From Streptoalloteichus hindustanus (lineage in GTDB: Bacteria > Actinomycetota > Actinomycetes > Mycobacteriales > Pseudonocardiaceae): a DNA stretch of 64,000 bases. Both the position numbers and the translations under genes were made by a program. The notes beneath the pieces are model-generated. The model saw nothing but the letters and a program-made list of their open reading frames with translations. It did not search any database and was not told the DNA's origin. The stretch is from NCBI RefSeq assembly GCF_900129375.1, contig NZ_FQVN01000008.1, forward strand, positions 62,001-126,000. The letters are read 5' to 3'. Positions 27,339 through 35,757 of this stretch are shown piece after piece; position 1 is the stretch's first letter; each line of letters opens with the position of its first letter.

Positions 27339-27448
27339 TTGTCCACAGTCACCCGATTTCCTCCACAGGGCTTCATGATCGCCTTGGGGGCCGGGTGCTG
27401 GGCCGATAGGCTGGAGCAGGGCTCGCCCCCCAGGGCGGGTGGGGGCTG
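27339..27448 (+). repeat. dispersed repeat, copy A (TTGTCCACAG box plus hairpin core)
   Basis: In the 313-bp gap after the DUF397 gene. TTGTCCACAG at 27339-27348 is followed by TCACCCGAT, and a partial box CTCCACAGG lies at 27361. The 44-bp core (27405-27448) begins GATAGGCTGGAGCAGGGCTC and ends GGCGGGTGGGGGCTG; its GCCCCC/GGGGGC ends can pair. Copies B (36965-37300, opposite strand) and C (58860-58975) share boxes, order and orientation. The spacing between box and core varies, so this is unlikely to be a protein-coding element. TTGTCCACA is the Streptomyces DnaA-box consensus. Confidence 0.7.
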
Positions 27449-27510
27449 TCTCCGGTGGGGGCGAGAGGGGCGGGCGGCCGGGCAAAGGTTTGTCCTTTGT
27501 GGACGGAGAG

Positions 27511-27540
27511 TGCGGTCGGGACGTCGTTGGCCCGACCGCA
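27511..27540 (-). terminator. terminator of the secreted hydrolase gene
   Basis: Perfect 10-bp stem TGCGGTCGGG / CCCGACCGCA with a 10-nt loop, 19 bp beyond the hydrolase stop on the minus strand. Confidence 0.75.
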
Positions 27541-27558
27541 TCCGCGTCCGGTGGGCCG

Positions 27559-29160
27559 TCAGGCCGTGGGGACCCGCAGCCAGGACGGGTTGCCCGCCGG
27601 GGAGCCGAAGGTCACCGTCTCGCCGCGCTGGCTCGTGCCGAGGTAGCGCGGGTCGACGGTGTCGACCACCAGGACCAGCCGGTGCCCGGCCGGAACGTCC
27701 CAGGTGACCGGCTCCAGGTCGATGTCGATGGTCTGGGCGACGTCGGGCTTGGCGCCGCGCAGGGTGAACGGTTTGTGCGTGATCAACGCGCCACCGCCCA
27801 CCGCGCCGACGTCGTAGAGGTAGGCGTAGAGCGTCGTGTCGGCCGCGCTCGGGGTCACGGTGGTGTGCAGGCGTGGCGCGCCGTTGACCGTGGTGGCGCT
27901 TTCCTGGTCGGGTCCCCACCAGACGGCGGCGTCCGAGCGGTTCACCTGGGGCATCCACACTCCGGTCGGGATGTTGAAGAAGCCCTGCAACATCCCGCTC
28001 ACCATGATCGTGCCGCTGTTGGCCGCGGTGTCCCAGCCCGTGTTGATCCGGTGCGTCCAACCGGTCGAGGCCGCGCCGGCGAGCGAGCCCGTCACCTGCG
28101 GTGAGGTCCAGCTCGTGGTGGGCCGGGTCAGGTAGAAGGTGCTGTTCCGCGCCGTCGCCGCCGCCCAGCTCGGGTAGCCGCGCCAACCGCCGCCGTTGGC
28201 GGGCTTCAGCTGGACCGGCTTCTCCCGGTCGACGCCGTTGTCCACGCCCCGCAGGTGGTGGTCGAACCAGCGGCCGGTGCTCTCCCAGATCTCGTTGGGG
28301 AACCCGGCCGCGCCGAAGAGCTCGGGCGTGGCGTGGTCGCCCGGGGTGAGCATGATCCGCTTCGGGCCGGTGAGCCGGTTGTAGAAGTCGACGAGCTGGC
28401 TGGGCGGGAAGATCCCGTCCTGCCACGCGTGCGCGATCATGACGGCCGGTCGGTTGGCGTTGATCTGGTCGACCTTGGTGCTGGCCGAGCGCTCGGGTGC
28501 GATCGGCAGCACCTTGTCGAAGTTCCCCGCGCGGTAGTCCACCTCGGCCTGGCGCAGCTCCGGTCCCGGCCGGCCGGTCAGGTGCCCCAGCCCCATGAGC
28601 ATCTCGACGGCCTGGAAGCCGACGGTCCGGTTCGGGTAGAGCGAGGCGGCGAGGTCGGCCCAGCCGCTCATCGCCGTCACCGCGCGCACGCGGCGGTCCG
28701 CCGCGGCGGTGAGCAGGCTGATGCCGGCGCCGTAGGAGATGCCCGCCATGCCGACCCGGTCGGGGTCGCCTCCGGCGTTGCGCACGGCCCAGTCGATGAC
28801 CCTGCGCGCGTCGGCCACGTCGGTGGGGCCGGCCACGCCGATCTCCCCGCCGGAGTCCCAGAAGCCCCGGCTGGTGTAGCTGACCACGACGTACCCGGAC
28901 TCGTGGGCCATCCGCCACGCGGCCCCGACGTACTCCAGGTTGTTCATGCCCCAGCTCGTGGGCAGCACCAGCAGCGGGTGCGGGCCGGGGCCGCGGCCGG
29001 TGGGTCGGATGACGAACGCCCGCAGCGGCGTCCCGCCCTCGCCGGGGATGGTCTCGTAGCGGGTCGTGTGTCCGGGCGCGGCGTGCGCCGCGGGTGCGAC
29101 CAGGAGCGAACCGAGCAGCGCGGCCAGGGCCGCGAGCAGGAGCAGGGGTGTCCGGCGCAT
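27559..29160 (-). CDS. secreted CocE/NonD-type (X-Pro dipeptidyl-peptidase S15-like) hydrolase
   Basis: 533 aa with a signal peptide MRRTPLLLLAALAALLGSLL.. and likely cleavage after AHA. The alpha/beta-hydrolase nucleophile elbow is GISYGAG, the acid is in HAWQDGIFPP and the His in PGDHATPE. The C-terminal jelly roll (PVTWDVPAGHRLVLVVDTVDPRY) is typical of the S15/CocE family. GGGAGG precedes the ATG. Substrate could be peptides, esters or antibiotics; family members include X-Pro peptidases and cocaine esterase. Acts outside the cell. Not part of the conserved block, so accessory. Confidence 0.85.
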   Translation of the reverse strand: MRRTPLLLLAALAALLGSLLVAPAAHAAPGHTTRYETIPGEGGTPLRAFVIRPTGRGPGPHPLLVLPTSWGMNNLEYVGAAWRMAHESGYVVVSYTSRGFWDSGGEIGVAGPTDVADARRVIDWAVRNAGGDPDRVGMAGISYGAGISLLTAAADRRVRAVTAMSGWADLAASLYPNRTVGFQAVEMLMGLGHLTGRPGPELRQAEVDYRAGNFDKVLPIAPERSASTKVDQINANRPAVMIAHAWQDGIFPPSQLVDFYNRLTGPKRIMLTPGDHATPELFGAAGFPNEIWESTGRWFDHHLRGVDNGVDREKPVQLKPANGGGWRGYPSWAAATARNSTFYLTRPTTSWTSPQVTGSLAGAASTGWTHRINTGWDTAANSGTIMVSGMLQGFFNIPTGVWMPQVNRSDAAVWWGPDQESATTVNGAPRLHTTVTPSAADTTLYAYLYDVGAVGGGALITHKPFTLRGAKPDVAQTIDIDLEPVTWDVPAGHRLVLVVDTVDPRYLGTSQRGETVTFGSPAGNPSWLRVPTA

Positions 29161-29240
29161 CCGACCTCCCTCGAATGTGAAGTTTCTTCGGTGTTACTGG
29201 CGGGTAATCGTCGTGGAACAGGTCACATGATCGGCGTCAC

Positions 29241-29256
29241 TGTGATGGAGATCACT
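29241..29256. promoter_or_regulatory. CRP/Cmr-like binding site
   Basis: TGTGA-TGGAGA-TCACT matches the CRP-type consensus TGTGA-N6-TCACA with one mismatch. It lies between the divergent hydrolase and folP2 genes, about 80 bp upstream of the hydrolase start and 205 bp upstream of folP2. The rest of this 300-bp gap shows no gene. Confidence 0.4.
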
Positions 29257-29460
29257 GCGAGCTGGGGTGCGGGGATGACACCGCGCTGACGTGCGCCGAT
29301 CGATTCAGGTGGACAGAACTCGACGCCGTGCTGCGCTTTCCGGATTACGCCGCGTGACGGCAGGGGGTGATGGTGCTCACGGGGTCGCCCAGAAGGTGAT
29401 CGGGGTCATATCGCGGTGCGCGGGCGGGCTTCGCTGTCATCGCCTGGCACGATCGGGTGT

Positions 29461-30330
29461 GTGAGCACGCTGCGGTTCGGTAAGCGCGAGGTCCGGCAGG
29501 ACCGCGCCCTGGTGATGGCGATCGTCAACCGCACCAGGGACTCCTTCTACGACCGCGGCGCCACCTTCGCGGAGGACGCCGCGCTGGCCGCCGTCGACCG
29601 GGTCGTCGCCGAGGGCGCCGACATCGTCGACATCGGCGGCGTGCGGGCCGGCTCGCACGGCGAGGTCGTCGACGTCGACGAGGAGATCCGCCGGGTGGTC
29701 CCGTTCGTCGCGGCGGTCCGCGAGCGACACCCCCACCTCGTGATCAGCGTCGACACCTGGCGGCACGAGGTCGGCCGGCTGGTCTGCGAGGCCGGCGCCG
29801 ACCTGCTCAACGACACCTGGGCCGGCGCCGACCCCCGGCTCGCGGAGGTCGCGGCGGAGTTCGGCGTCGGCGTCGTCTGCTCGCACACCGGCGGCCTGCC
29901 GCCGCGCACCGACCCGCACCGCGTCCGCTACCCCGACGTGGTCGCCGACGTCGTCGAGGAGGTGACCCGGCAGGCCGAGCGGATGGTGCGGCTGGGCGTG
30001 CCCCGCGCCGGCGTCCTGATCGACCCCACCCACGACTTCGGCAAGAACACCTGGCACAGCCTGGAGCTGCTGCGCCGGCTGGACGAGCTGGTGGCCACCG
30101 GGTGGCCGGTGCTGATGGCGTTGTCCAACAAGGACTTCGTGGGCGAGACCCTCGACGCCGAGGTGGATGACCGGGTGGACGGGACCCTCGCCGCGACCGC
30201 CGTCGCCGCCTGGGCCGGCGCCAGGGTGTTCCGCGCGCACAACGTCCGGCAGACCCGGCACGTGCTGGAGATGGTGGGCAGCATCGCCGGGACCCGGCCG
30301 CCGGCCGGGGTGCTGCGGGCGATGGCCTGA
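29461..30330 (+). CDS. folP2: dihydropteroate synthase homologue (FolP2 type)
   Basis: 289 aa TIM-barrel protein of the pterin-binding family. The loops are MAIVNRTRDSFYDRG, ADIVDIGGVRAGSHG, SVDTWRHEV, LLNDTWAG and RVFRAHNVRQTRH. In mycobacteria FolP2 is a second DHPS-like protein without DHPS activity, located directly before gpgS (Rv1207-Rv1208), as here. Position therefore suggests a link to polymethylated polysaccharide synthesis rather than folate. GTG start 29461; CACGAT 7 nt upstream is a weak -10. gpgS follows 8 bp later. Confidence 0.88.
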   Translation: MSTLRFGKREVRQDRALVMAIVNRTRDSFYDRGATFAEDAALAAVDRVVAEGADIVDIGGVRAGSHGEVVDVDEEIRRVVPFVAAVRERHPHLVISVDTWRHEVGRLVCEAGADLLNDTWAGADPRLAEVAAEFGVGVVCSHTGGLPPRTDPHRVRYPDVVADVVEEVTRQAERMVRLGVPRAGVLIDPTHDFGKNTWHSLELLRRLDELVATGWPVLMALSNKDFVGETLDAEVDDRVDGTLAATAVAAWAGARVFRAHNVRQTRHVLEMVGSIAGTRPPAGVLRAMA

Positions 30331-30338
30331 GCGGCGGC

Positions 30339-31280
30339 ATGCGGCCCGACGTCGAGCGCTGGTTCACGGCGCGCACCACCCAGAATCCACAGTGGACGGT
30401 TGAGGAGCTCCGCGCGGCCAAGGGGAGCCGCACGGTGAGCGTCGTGCTGCCCGCGCTGGACGAGGAGGAGACCGTCGCGGACGTGGTGGCGGCGGTGCTG
30501 CCCCACACCTCCGCGGTGGACGGACGTCGGCTGGTGGACGAGGTGGTCGTCGTCGACTCCGGGTCCACCGACCGCACCGCCGAGGTGGCCGCGGCCGCCG
30601 GGGCGCGCGTGGTGCGGCGGGAGGACGTCGTGCCGCACCTGCCGCCGGTGCCCGGCAAGGGCGAGGTGCTGTGGCGGTCGCTCGCCGCCACCACCGGCGA
30701 CCTGGTGGTGTTCCTGGACTCCGACCTGGTCGAGGTCGACGCCGGCTTCGTCCCGGCGTTGCTCGGCCCCCTGCTCACCGTCGACGGCGTGCGCCTGGTG
30801 AAGGGCTTCTACCGCCGGCCACTGCGCGTGGGGACCGACGAGGCGGACAACGGGGGAGGCCGGGTCACCGAGCTGCTCGCGCGGCCGCTGCTCGCCGCCC
30901 TGCGCCCCGAGCTGTCCGGGGTGGTGCAGCCGCTGGGCGGCGAGTACGCGGCGACGCGCGAGCTGTTGGAGTCCCTGCCCTTCGCCGCCGGCTACGGCGT
31001 GGAGATCGGACTGCTGCTCGACACCGCCCAGCGGCACGGAACGGACGCGATCGCCCAGGTCAACCTCGGTGTGCGCAAGCACCGCAACCGCTCGCTGCGT
31101 GCGCTGGGCGTCATGGCCCGGCAGATCCTCGGCACCGTGCTCGACCGCTGCGGCCTGCCGGACCCCGGCGGGCCCTACGCCCAGTTCGCCCAGGTCGCCG
31201 GGGAGTGGCTGCCCGACGTGGCCGAGGTCCGGATCGCCGACCGACCGCCGATGCGCGAGGTGCGCGCACCCGGGCGCTGA
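30339..31280 (+). CDS. gpgS: glucosyl-3-phosphoglycerate synthase
   Basis: 313-aa GT-A glycosyltransferase (family GT81) that joins glucose from a nucleotide sugar to 3-phosphoglycerate, the first step to methylglucose lipopolysaccharides. SVVLPALDEEETV binds nucleotide, FLDSDLVEV carries the metal-binding DxD, and VKGFYRRPLR and PLGGEYAATRELLE line the active site. ATG 30339 is 8 bp after folP2, so the two form an operon. Equivalent to M. tuberculosis Rv1208. Confidence 0.93.
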   Translation: MRPDVERWFTARTTQNPQWTVEELRAAKGSRTVSVVLPALDEEETVADVVAAVLPHTSAVDGRRLVDEVVVVDSGSTDRTAEVAAAAGARVVRREDVVPHLPPVPGKGEVLWRSLAATTGDLVVFLDSDLVEVDAGFVPALLGPLLTVDGVRLVKGFYRRPLRVGTDEADNGGGRVTELLARPLLAALRPELSGVVQPLGGEYAATRELLESLPFAAGYGVEIGLLLDTAQRHGTDAIAQVNLGVRKHRNRSLRALGVMARQILGTVLDRCGLPDPGGPYAQFAQVAGEWLPDVAEVRIADRPPMREVRAPGR

Positions 31281-31365
31281 CCCGCACCGGCGACCCCGCG
31301 GCCCCGCACCCAGACGGCCCCGCACCCCCGTACCCTGGTAGTTCGGTGGTCCGGGAGTCCGGCGG

Positions 31366-31722
31366 TCAGAGCAGCTTGCTGATCCCGTCGGCGATCTCGG
31401 CGATCGCCCCACCGGCGGTGAGGGCGGTGAGCAGGCCCCGCAACCGATCCCACCGACCGCGCACCCGTTGTGGGTCGGGCCGCTCCGCCGCCAGTTCCTC
31501 GGCCAGGAGCTCAGCGTGCGCGTCGGCCTTCGCGTAGGCGGGGTCGTTCGCGTGCGCGGCCAGCTCCGCCCGGAGCCGGGCGACCAGCGCGCGCAGCTCG
31601 TCGGTCCGGGCGGGGCCGCCGATCGTCACGTCGCCGACGTCGACCTTGTTGTTCCTGCCGCCGAGGTTCGCGCCGACGACGGTGCTCCCGGTGATGTGGA
31701 TGCCTCTGGGTTGGTTGGTCAC
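31366..31722 (-). CDS. small protein with G-N-N-x-V motif, second gene of a two-gene unit
   Basis: 118 aa from GTG 31722, one base after the stop of the upstream membrane gene, with AAGGA inside that gene's end. The N-terminal ~35 residues (IHITGSTVVGANLGGRNNKV, then DVGDVTIGG) look like short beta turns of a beta-solenoid. The remainder is an Ala/Arg/Glu-rich helical region (LRALVARLRAELAAHAND..) with a short hydrophobic end (LTALTAGGAIAEIADGISKLL). The motif is shared with the C-terminus of the upstream membrane protein. Small DUF5955-like proteins of Streptomyces look similar. Function unknown. Confidence 0.7.
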   Translation of the reverse strand: MTNQPRGIHITGSTVVGANLGGRNNKVDVGDVTIGGPARTDELRALVARLRAELAAHANDPAYAKADAHAELLAEELAAERPDPQRVRGRWDRLRGLLTALTAGGAIAEIADGISKLL

Positions 31723-31723
31723 G

Positions 31724-33475
31724 TCAGTCCTTCCCACCCTCGTCGCGGCCACGCGACATCTTGGTGTCGCCGGTGTTGACGGTGTTGCCCCTGCCGCCGA
31801 TGTTGAGCCCGGAGACCTGGCTGTCGTTGATCACGGTGTTGTGGATGACGGCGTTCGCGCTGCCGGTGAACTCCTTGGTGGAGTAGCCGTGCTCCGCGAG
31901 GCAGTCCGCGATCGCGGCCATCGCGCGCCGCTCCATGAGCTTCACGTGCCGGATGCCGTCCATCTCGTGGAAGTACGTCTCGCCGCGCCGGTTCGCGGCC
32001 AGCTCCCGGATGCTGCGCCGCGCTCCGTACGCGGAGGGGACGACGTGCTGCTGCCGGTAGGTGATCCCGGCGCGCCGCGCCGCGTCGCGCAGGACGCGGT
32101 AGATCGTGCGAACGCGGCGGGGGACGGTCCCGGGCAGGGCGACCAGGTCGATCAGCGCGCGCGAGATCGCGTGCGACAGCCGGGTCTCCGCCCACTCGCC
32201 CCGGGTGTAGTAGGGGGCGACCGGGTTGAGCTGGAAGGCGTCCCACTCGACGTAGAGCGTCCGCTCGTCGCAGCCGATGTGCAGGTAGCTGGAGATGACC
32301 AGCTCCTTGTGCCAGGTCTCGACGCGGAAGCAGCGGAAGTACCTGATCCACTCCGGGCTGCGGTCGGCCAGGTTCCGCAGGACCTCGGCCGGCAGCCAGT
32401 TGGCCGGCGTGGACGTGGGGCTGGGCAGGATGTGGCAGGCCAGCTCCTCGTGCCGGTAGCGCATGAGGGACAGCGCCGAGACGACGGCGTGCTCGCTGTC
32501 GGACAGCTCGCGCAGGCGCAGGCCCGGCGCGAGGTTGTCCGAGCCGCGCATCCGCTTCAGCTCCTCGGCCACCCGGTCGTACAGCTCGGTGGGGTTGAGC
32601 GGGGTCGGCTCGGCGTCCGTCTCGGCCGCCTCCTCGTCCTGGCGCAACTGCACGGCCACGGACCAGGACCGCGCCAGCGTCCCGGAGCCCACGAACGCGC
32701 GCCACCCGTCGTGCACCACGAGGTTGCCGCGCTGCCCGGCGTTCGAGATCAGCCCGAGGCGCTTGGCGTGCGGCTCCCAGCCGGAGGCGCGCAGCGCGTG
32801 GTCGAGCCGGGAGTCCTGGGGCTGGGGTTGGCGGAAGCGGCCGTAGGTGAAGTGGTTGATGAGCAGGTGCCGCAGGGCCAGTCGGTCCGAGAGCAGCACG
32901 ACGAACATGAGGACGAGCAACAGGAACACCGCGACGCCCGGCGCGAGCGCGTCCAGCGCCTCGTCCATTGGAGAGCGGTAGCCGTAGCGACGGCTGCTGG
33001 AGGTCGTTGTCGTGGGAAGCGTGAGAACCGTCGAGAACAACAGGAACGCCAGGACGCCGGCGGTGATGAGCCCCGTGCGCGCGGTGCTGGGCTCCACGCC
33101 CCGCATCCTGGCCGAGGCCGTGGTCGTCGCGTGGATCACCAGCCAGATGGCGGCCACGGCCACCCAGGCCACCGCCGTCACCGGCGCGATGAGCAGGGCG
33201 ACCAGGAACGCCACCAGCACGGCCACGTCGCGGAGCAGCCGCCGGCGCCGGGCGGCCAGGGCCTCGCGGAGCACGACGGCGGCGTCGACGCCGGGGGAGG
33301 GCGGGACGGCGCGGCGGGGCTCGGCGAGGAACTCCTCGATCGCGTTGTCCGCGAAGGTCTCGTCCAGGTGCGCGGCGGCCGAGAGGTGCCGGGTCGCCTC
33401 GTCGTCCAGCTGGGGAGCGGCGACGACGGCGGCGGCGGCCTGGTCACCGGTGTGCGAAATCGATTCAGCGGTCAT
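31724..33475 (-). CDS. multi-domain membrane protein ending in a G-N-T-x-V motif
   Basis: 583 aa from ATG 33475 (GGAGGT just upstream). Order: acidic cytoplasmic N-terminus (~1-75), four hydrophobic segments (about 83-100, 103-120, 136-152, 178-197), a long soluble region with WHKELVISSYLHIGCDERTLYVEWDAF in its middle, and a C-terminal tail VIHNTVINDSQVSGLNIGGR-GNTVNTGD. I do not recognise the soluble domain. The tail motif reappears at the N-terminus of the next gene's product, which suggests that both adopt the same turn structure or bind each other. Placed inside an otherwise conserved core block, so likely acquired. Confidence 0.7.
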   Translation of the reverse strand: MTAESISHTGDQAAAAVVAAPQLDDEATRHLSAAAHLDETFADNAIEEFLAEPRRAVPPSPGVDAAVVLREALAARRRRLLRDVAVLVAFLVALLIAPVTAVAWVAVAAIWLVIHATTTASARMRGVEPSTARTGLITAGVLAFLLFSTVLTLPTTTTSSSRRYGYRSPMDEALDALAPGVAVFLLLVLMFVVLLSDRLALRHLLINHFTYGRFRQPQPQDSRLDHALRASGWEPHAKRLGLISNAGQRGNLVVHDGWRAFVGSGTLARSWSVAVQLRQDEEAAETDAEPTPLNPTELYDRVAEELKRMRGSDNLAPGLRLRELSDSEHAVVSALSLMRYRHEELACHILPSPTSTPANWLPAEVLRNLADRSPEWIRYFRCFRVETWHKELVISSYLHIGCDERTLYVEWDAFQLNPVAPYYTRGEWAETRLSHAISRALIDLVALPGTVPRRVRTIYRVLRDAARRAGITYRQQHVVPSAYGARRSIRELAANRRGETYFHEMDGIRHVKLMERRAMAAIADCLAEHGYSTKEFTGSANAVIHNTVINDSQVSGLNIGGRGNTVNTGDTKMSRGRDEGGKD

Positions 33476-33900
33476 CTGACCTCCAGCGCTGCTGGATGTG
33501 GGGGAGATCACGGATCGCCCGCAGTGTCGACCTCCGTTGGCGGTAGCGGAAAGAAATCACCGGCGATCCACTCTGATGGACCAGCGCGTCGGTACGTTTC
33601 GCGGCAACCACTTCGCCCGCCGACCGAACCGCTCGGCCGTTGGCTGGTCAGCGGTGCGCGCTCACCTCTTACGCGCTACTCCGGGCCGCGCGCGTGGGGC
33701 CGCGTCGCGCTCCGCGGGTGGGCCGGAGGAGGCGGGTCCGGGCCGACGGGAGCCCAGGGGCGAGGAGGGCCGCCACCGTCCATCCACAGTGGAGCTGCGG
33801 GGCGCGGAGCGGGTCGCGGGGAGGCGCCGCGTACTGCTCGCGTCCGTTCCGACACCGGGTGGTGACACACCTCCGGGGGGCATCCGTAGACTCACTACAC
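33476..33900. other. intergenic stretch between divergent membrane-protein and PadR genes
   Basis: About 425 bp. It holds the PadR -10 (TAGACT, 33887-33892) and one TCCACAGTGGA palindrome (33783-33793). Open frames cross the region but have no ribosome site or recognisable domain. Confidence 0.45.
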
Positions 33901-34239
33901 GTGAAGGCGGACGCGCTGCGTGGGCACCTGGATGCCTTGCTGCTGGCCACCCTCGACGGCCGCGAGCTGCATGGGTACGCGATCATCGAGGCGCTCCAAC
34001 TCCGCAGTGGCGGGGCGCTGGACCTGCCGACCGGCACGGTCTACCCCGCGCTGCGGCGACTGGAGCGCGCGGGCTACGTGCGGAGCGAGTGGACGACCGT
34101 CTCCGGTCGCCAGCGCCGCACCTACCAACTCACCACCGCGGGCCGGCGGGCGCTCACCGCCGAGCGCGCGGCGTGGCGGGAGTTCACCACGGCCATCGAA
34201 GGTGTGCTGGGGAGCGGACCGTGGCCGGCCAAAGCCTGA
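33901..34239 (+). CDS. PadR-family transcriptional regulator
   Basis: 112 aa winged helix. LDALLLATLDGRELHGYAIIEAL, GTVYPALRRLERAGYVRSEW and RRTYQLTTAGRRAL are the PadR N-terminal domain; the short C-terminus fits subfamily 2. GTG 33901 has TAGACT 8 nt upstream. It overlaps the next gene by 19 nt, and PadR regulators paired with small membrane proteins are a common actinobacterial arrangement. Ligand unknown. Confidence 0.88.
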   Translation: MKADALRGHLDALLLATLDGRELHGYAIIEALQLRSGGALDLPTGTVYPALRRLERAGYVRSEWTTVSGRQRRTYQLTTAGRRALTAERAAWREFTTAIEGVLGSGPWPAKA

Positions 34240-34877
34240 TCGACGACTACGTCGACGCGTTGGCCGCCCGCCTGCGCGGCCCCTCGGTCCTGCTCGGGGA
34301 CCTGCTCACCGAGGCCAGGGACGGCCTGCAGGACGCGGCCGAGAGCTACCTCGACGCCGGGTTCGACCCCGAGGAGGCGCAGCGCCGCGCCGTGGCCGAC
34401 TTCGGTCCCGTGCCGCGGATCGCCCGGGAGTACCAGGCCGAGCTGGCCGTGGCGCAGGGCGTGCGGTTCATCCGCTCGCTGCTGCTGCTCATCCCGCTCG
34501 TGCACGGCCTGTGGGAGCTGAACCGCCTGCTGTGGGTGGACGCCTCCCAGCCCGACTGGTACCGCACGGTCGCCCAGGCCACCGACCTGACCTCGTGGGT
34601 GCTGGCCGCCTCCGCCGCGGCGATCCTGCTCGCCTTCCGCTGGCTGGCCCGGCTCATCGGCGACACCCGGCTGGTCGGCCGGCTCGCCGGCGCGTGGTCG
34701 GTCGGCGCCGTCGGCGTGTACGGCTTCAGCCTGCTCACCGTCGTGGTCGCCACGGCGGGCGTGGAGCCGGCCCTGCTGCTGGTCTCCCCGCCGGTGCTCC
34801 TCGCGACCGTGGTGACCTTCGCGGTGATGGGCCGGCTCGTCCTGCTCGCCCGGCGCTGCTTCGTGCTCGTCGCCTGA
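34221..34877 (+). CDS. permease-prefix-domain membrane protein paired with PadR
   Basis: 218 aa. The N-terminal ~70 residues (LIDDYVDALAARLRG..LTEARDGLQDAAESYLDAGFDPEEAQRRAVADFGPV) match the HAAS/permease prefix domain that accompanies PadR regulators. Four hydrophobic helices follow. GTG 34221 overlaps the PadR gene, so translation is coupled. The prefix domain is thought to help the membrane protein sense or hold the regulator. Function of the membrane part unknown. Confidence 0.75.
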   Translation: MAGQSLIDDYVDALAARLRGPSVLLGDLLTEARDGLQDAAESYLDAGFDPEEAQRRAVADFGPVPRIAREYQAELAVAQGVRFIRSLLLLIPLVHGLWELNRLLWVDASQPDWYRTVAQATDLTSWVLAASAAAILLAFRWLARLIGDTRLVGRLAGAWSVGAVGVYGFSLLTVVVATAGVEPALLLVSPPVLLATVVTFAVMGRLVLLARRCFVLVA

Positions 34878-34987
34878 GCCGGTGCGCGCGGGGCCGCCCG
34901 GTCGTGGGCCCCGTCGCGCGGACGATCTTGGATCGGGGCCCGCCCCGCCGCCGGACGGCCGTCGGGCGGGCGTGCCACGATCTGACC

Positions 34988-35299
34988 GTGACCACCGCGC
35001 TCATCTACCTCGTCGTCATGATCGCTGTGGCGGCGGTGGTGTTCCTGCTCGCCTCGGCCGTGTTCGGGCGCGGCGAGGAGCTGGCGCCGCTGCCCCCCGG
35101 CGCCTCGCCCACGCGGTTGCCCCCGGAGGACGTCACCGGGGACGACGTCCGGGCCCTGCGGTTCCAGCAGGCGGTGCGGGGCTACCGCATGTCGGAGGTC
35201 GACTGGGCGCTGGAGCACCTGGCCGGCGAGGTCGACCAGCTCCGCGGCCGGATCGCCGAGTTGGAGCAGGAGATCGCCACGAGGACGTCGGCGGAATGA
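34988..35299 (+). CDS. DivIVA-domain small membrane protein (Rv1209 homologue)
   Basis: 103 aa. One N-terminal membrane helix (ALIYLVVMIAVAAVVFLLASAVF), a Pro-rich linker, then a DivIVA-like start VRALRFQQAVRGYRMSEVDWALEHLAGEVDQLRGRIAELE forming a coiled coil. DivIVA proteins bind curved membrane and guide polar growth. Its place before tagA is the same as M. tuberculosis Rv1209. GTG 34988 has CACGAT 6 nt upstream. Overlaps the next gene by ATGA. Confidence 0.85.
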   Translation: MTTALIYLVVMIAVAAVVFLLASAVFGRGEELAPLPPGASPTRLPPEDVTGDDVRALRFQQAVRGYRMSEVDWALEHLAGEVDQLRGRIAELEQEIATRTSAE

Positions 35300-35757
35300 C
35301 CCCCGCGCGCGGGCCCCTCGTGCGGGTGGAGCTGTCGACGGTGGTGCCGGCGCCGCCCGAGGTGGTGTTCGCGGCGGCCACGGACTGGACCCGGCAGCGG
35401 GAGTGGATGCTCGGCACCCAGTCGCATGTGGTGGCCGGCTCGGGCCGGGACGTCGGCTCCCGCGTGATCGCCTTCACCGGCCTCGGCGACCTCGGGTTCC
35501 TGGACACCATGGAGATCGCCGTCTGGGACCCGCCGCACCGGTGCGAGGTGCGGCACCTCGGCCACCTGCTCCACGGCGTCGGCGTCTTCGCGGTGCGACC
35601 GCACGACCGGGGCGCCGTGCTCACCTGGGAGGAGCGGCTCCGCGCGCCGCTCGGCGTGCTGGGCGAGCTCGGCTGGCGCCTCGTCCGGCCCGCTGTCTCG
35701 TGGGGCCTGCGCCGTTCGTTGACCAGATTCGCCTCGTTCTGTCAGGAGTACCCATGA
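35296..35757 (+). CDS. SRPBCC (START-like/polyketide-cyclase) family protein
   Basis: 153 aa. VRVELSTVVPAPPEVVFAAATDWTRQREWM and the alternating strands and final helix (FASFCQEYP) fit the SRPBCC hydrophobic-pocket fold. Ligand unknown. ATG start in an ATGA overlap with the DivIVA-like gene, and its own stop overlaps the ATG of tagA, so the three are translated as one operon. Confidence 0.8.
   Translation: MTPARGPLVRVELSTVVPAPPEVVFAAATDWTRQREWMLGTQSHVVAGSGRDVGSRVIAFTGLGDLGFLDTMEIAVWDPPHRCEVRHLGHLLHGVGVFAVRPHDRGAVLTWEERLRAPLGVLGELGWRLVRPAVSWGLRRSLTRFASFCQEYP

Noticed and set aside
27339-27707. 122-codon frame through repeat copy A starting at TTGTCC
   Set aside because: A similar peptide (RLExGSPPRAGGG) can be read in all three repeats, but lengths between elements vary and no start or ribosome site is shared; a DNA-level repeat explains it better.
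33640-33900. N-terminal extension of the PadR gene
   Set aside because: The frame is open but the product has no similarity; TAGACT and the family start both support GTG 33901.
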